A DNA stretch of 48,283 bases from Fictibacillus gelatini DSM 15865. Its GTDB lineage: Bacteria; Bacillota; Bacilli; Bacillales; Fictibacillaceae. The position numbers were made by a program, and so were the translations under genes. How positions within the stretch are numbered: position 1 is the stretch's first letter; every line of letters begins with the position of its first letter. The notes under the pieces were generated by a model. It saw nothing but the letters and a program-made list of their open reading frames with translations. It was not told the DNA's origin and did not search any database. The DNA is taken from assembly GCF_000430745.1 (NCBI RefSeq), contig NZ_AUMP01000032.1:1-48283 (forward strand), written 5' to 3'. Positions 48,164-48,283 of the stretch are shown here, piece after piece.

Positions 48164-48283
48164 AAATCTATCTTCGGTGCATATCGATCATGCTTCGAAA
48201 CTAAATCATCTCCCCACATATGCACATATTGCATAGTCATTTCTAAACGTGAATGACCGAGGATCCTCTGAAGACTGAAAGGA
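48151..48283 (-). CDS. C-terminus of a second tyrosine recombinase (partial)
   Basis: The last 43 codons of a minus-strand gene running in from the right edge: PFSLQRILGHSRLEMTMQYV then HMWGDDL and a stop. The LQRILGHS...MT.QYVH pattern is the end of the tyrosine recombinase catalytic domain, with the Tyr of QYVH as nucleophile. It is not a copy of the left integrase. It may be another element inserted next to the prophage or part of its right end. Only 17 bases separate it from the endolysin stop. Confidence 0.85.
   Translation of the reverse strand, partial: PFSLQRILGHSRLEMTMQYVHMWGDDLVSKHDRYAPKIDLPTS

Noticed and set aside
1-48283. CRISPR arrays, tRNA or rRNA genes, insertion sequences
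   Set aside because: No regular spaced repeats, no cloverleaf-like tRNA with a CCA-type end, and no transposase were seen. A weak tRNA could be missed by eye.
48134-48283. attR core repeat matching the left end (1-105)
   Set aside because: No shared run longer than chance was found between 1-105 and 48134-48283; the core probably lies outside the window.

Overview
This window looks like a nearly complete, integrated temperate phage of a Bacillaceae host. The gene order and protein families match the skin/PBSX group of Bacillus subtilis prophages: YqaJ exonuclease, RecT, YqaL/YqaM-like replication genes, a RusA-type resolvase, SPP1-like portal and scaffold, then a contractile tail with sheath, LysM hub protein, baseplate J and an XhlA-holin-endolysin lysis cassette. 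Many TTG and GTG starts behind strong GGAGG-type ribosome sites also fit a low-GC Gram-positive host. The first 18 bases read as a GGMM-type C-terminus followed by TAA, which is how GroEL proteins end, so the left junction probably lies just downstream of host groEL. The right edge cuts into a second tyrosine recombinase gene on the minus strand. All identities rest on reading the sequence; no database search was run.

Layout. (1) 1-5.9 kb, minus strand: integrase, a membrane-protein plus soluble-protein pair of unknown function, an ImmA/IrrE-type protein, a secreted YokF-like nuclease lipoprotein, a YokE-like PH-domain protein, and the repressor. (2) 5.9-6.05 kb: divergent promoters carrying 15-bp operators of the form GATAC-N5-GTATC, with one more copy inside the end of the cro-like gene. 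(3) 6.0-9.1 kb: cro-like and other DNA-binding proteins, an antirepressor and small early genes, followed by a strongly folded non-coding stretch at 8985-9107. (4) 9.1-19.7 kb: small early genes, recombination, replication, many small overlapping ORFs, resolvase, and paired C5-cytosine and N6-adenine DNA methyltransferases, closed by a strong terminator. (5) 19.7-20.5 kb: an ArpU-type late regulator unit. (6) 20.55-21.9 kb: an accessory cassette of four small genes between two terminators, each with an abnormal translation start: three have hairpins that pair with their own ribosome binding site and the fourth starts with ATT. (7) 21.9-31.3 kb: terminase, portal, scaffold, capsid, connectors, sheath and tube. 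(8) 31.4-40.8 kb: frameshifted tail chaperone, tape measure with lytic transglycosylase, and baseplate. (9) 40.8-46.5 kb: giant receptor-binding fibre, accessory proteins and a papain-like permuted hydrolase. (10) 46.5-48.1 kb: lysis cassette.

How it works together. The repressor lacks a self-cleavage domain, so induction probably depends on the ImmA-like protein and the BRO-type antirepressor. The early operon recombines, replicates and methylates the phage DNA, then ArpU turns on the packaging and structural operon. The most interesting unexplained signals are the folded RNA at 8985-9107, the RBS-hairpin cassette at 20.58-21.87 kb, the two-gene membrane module next to the integrase, and the frameshift in the tail chaperone.
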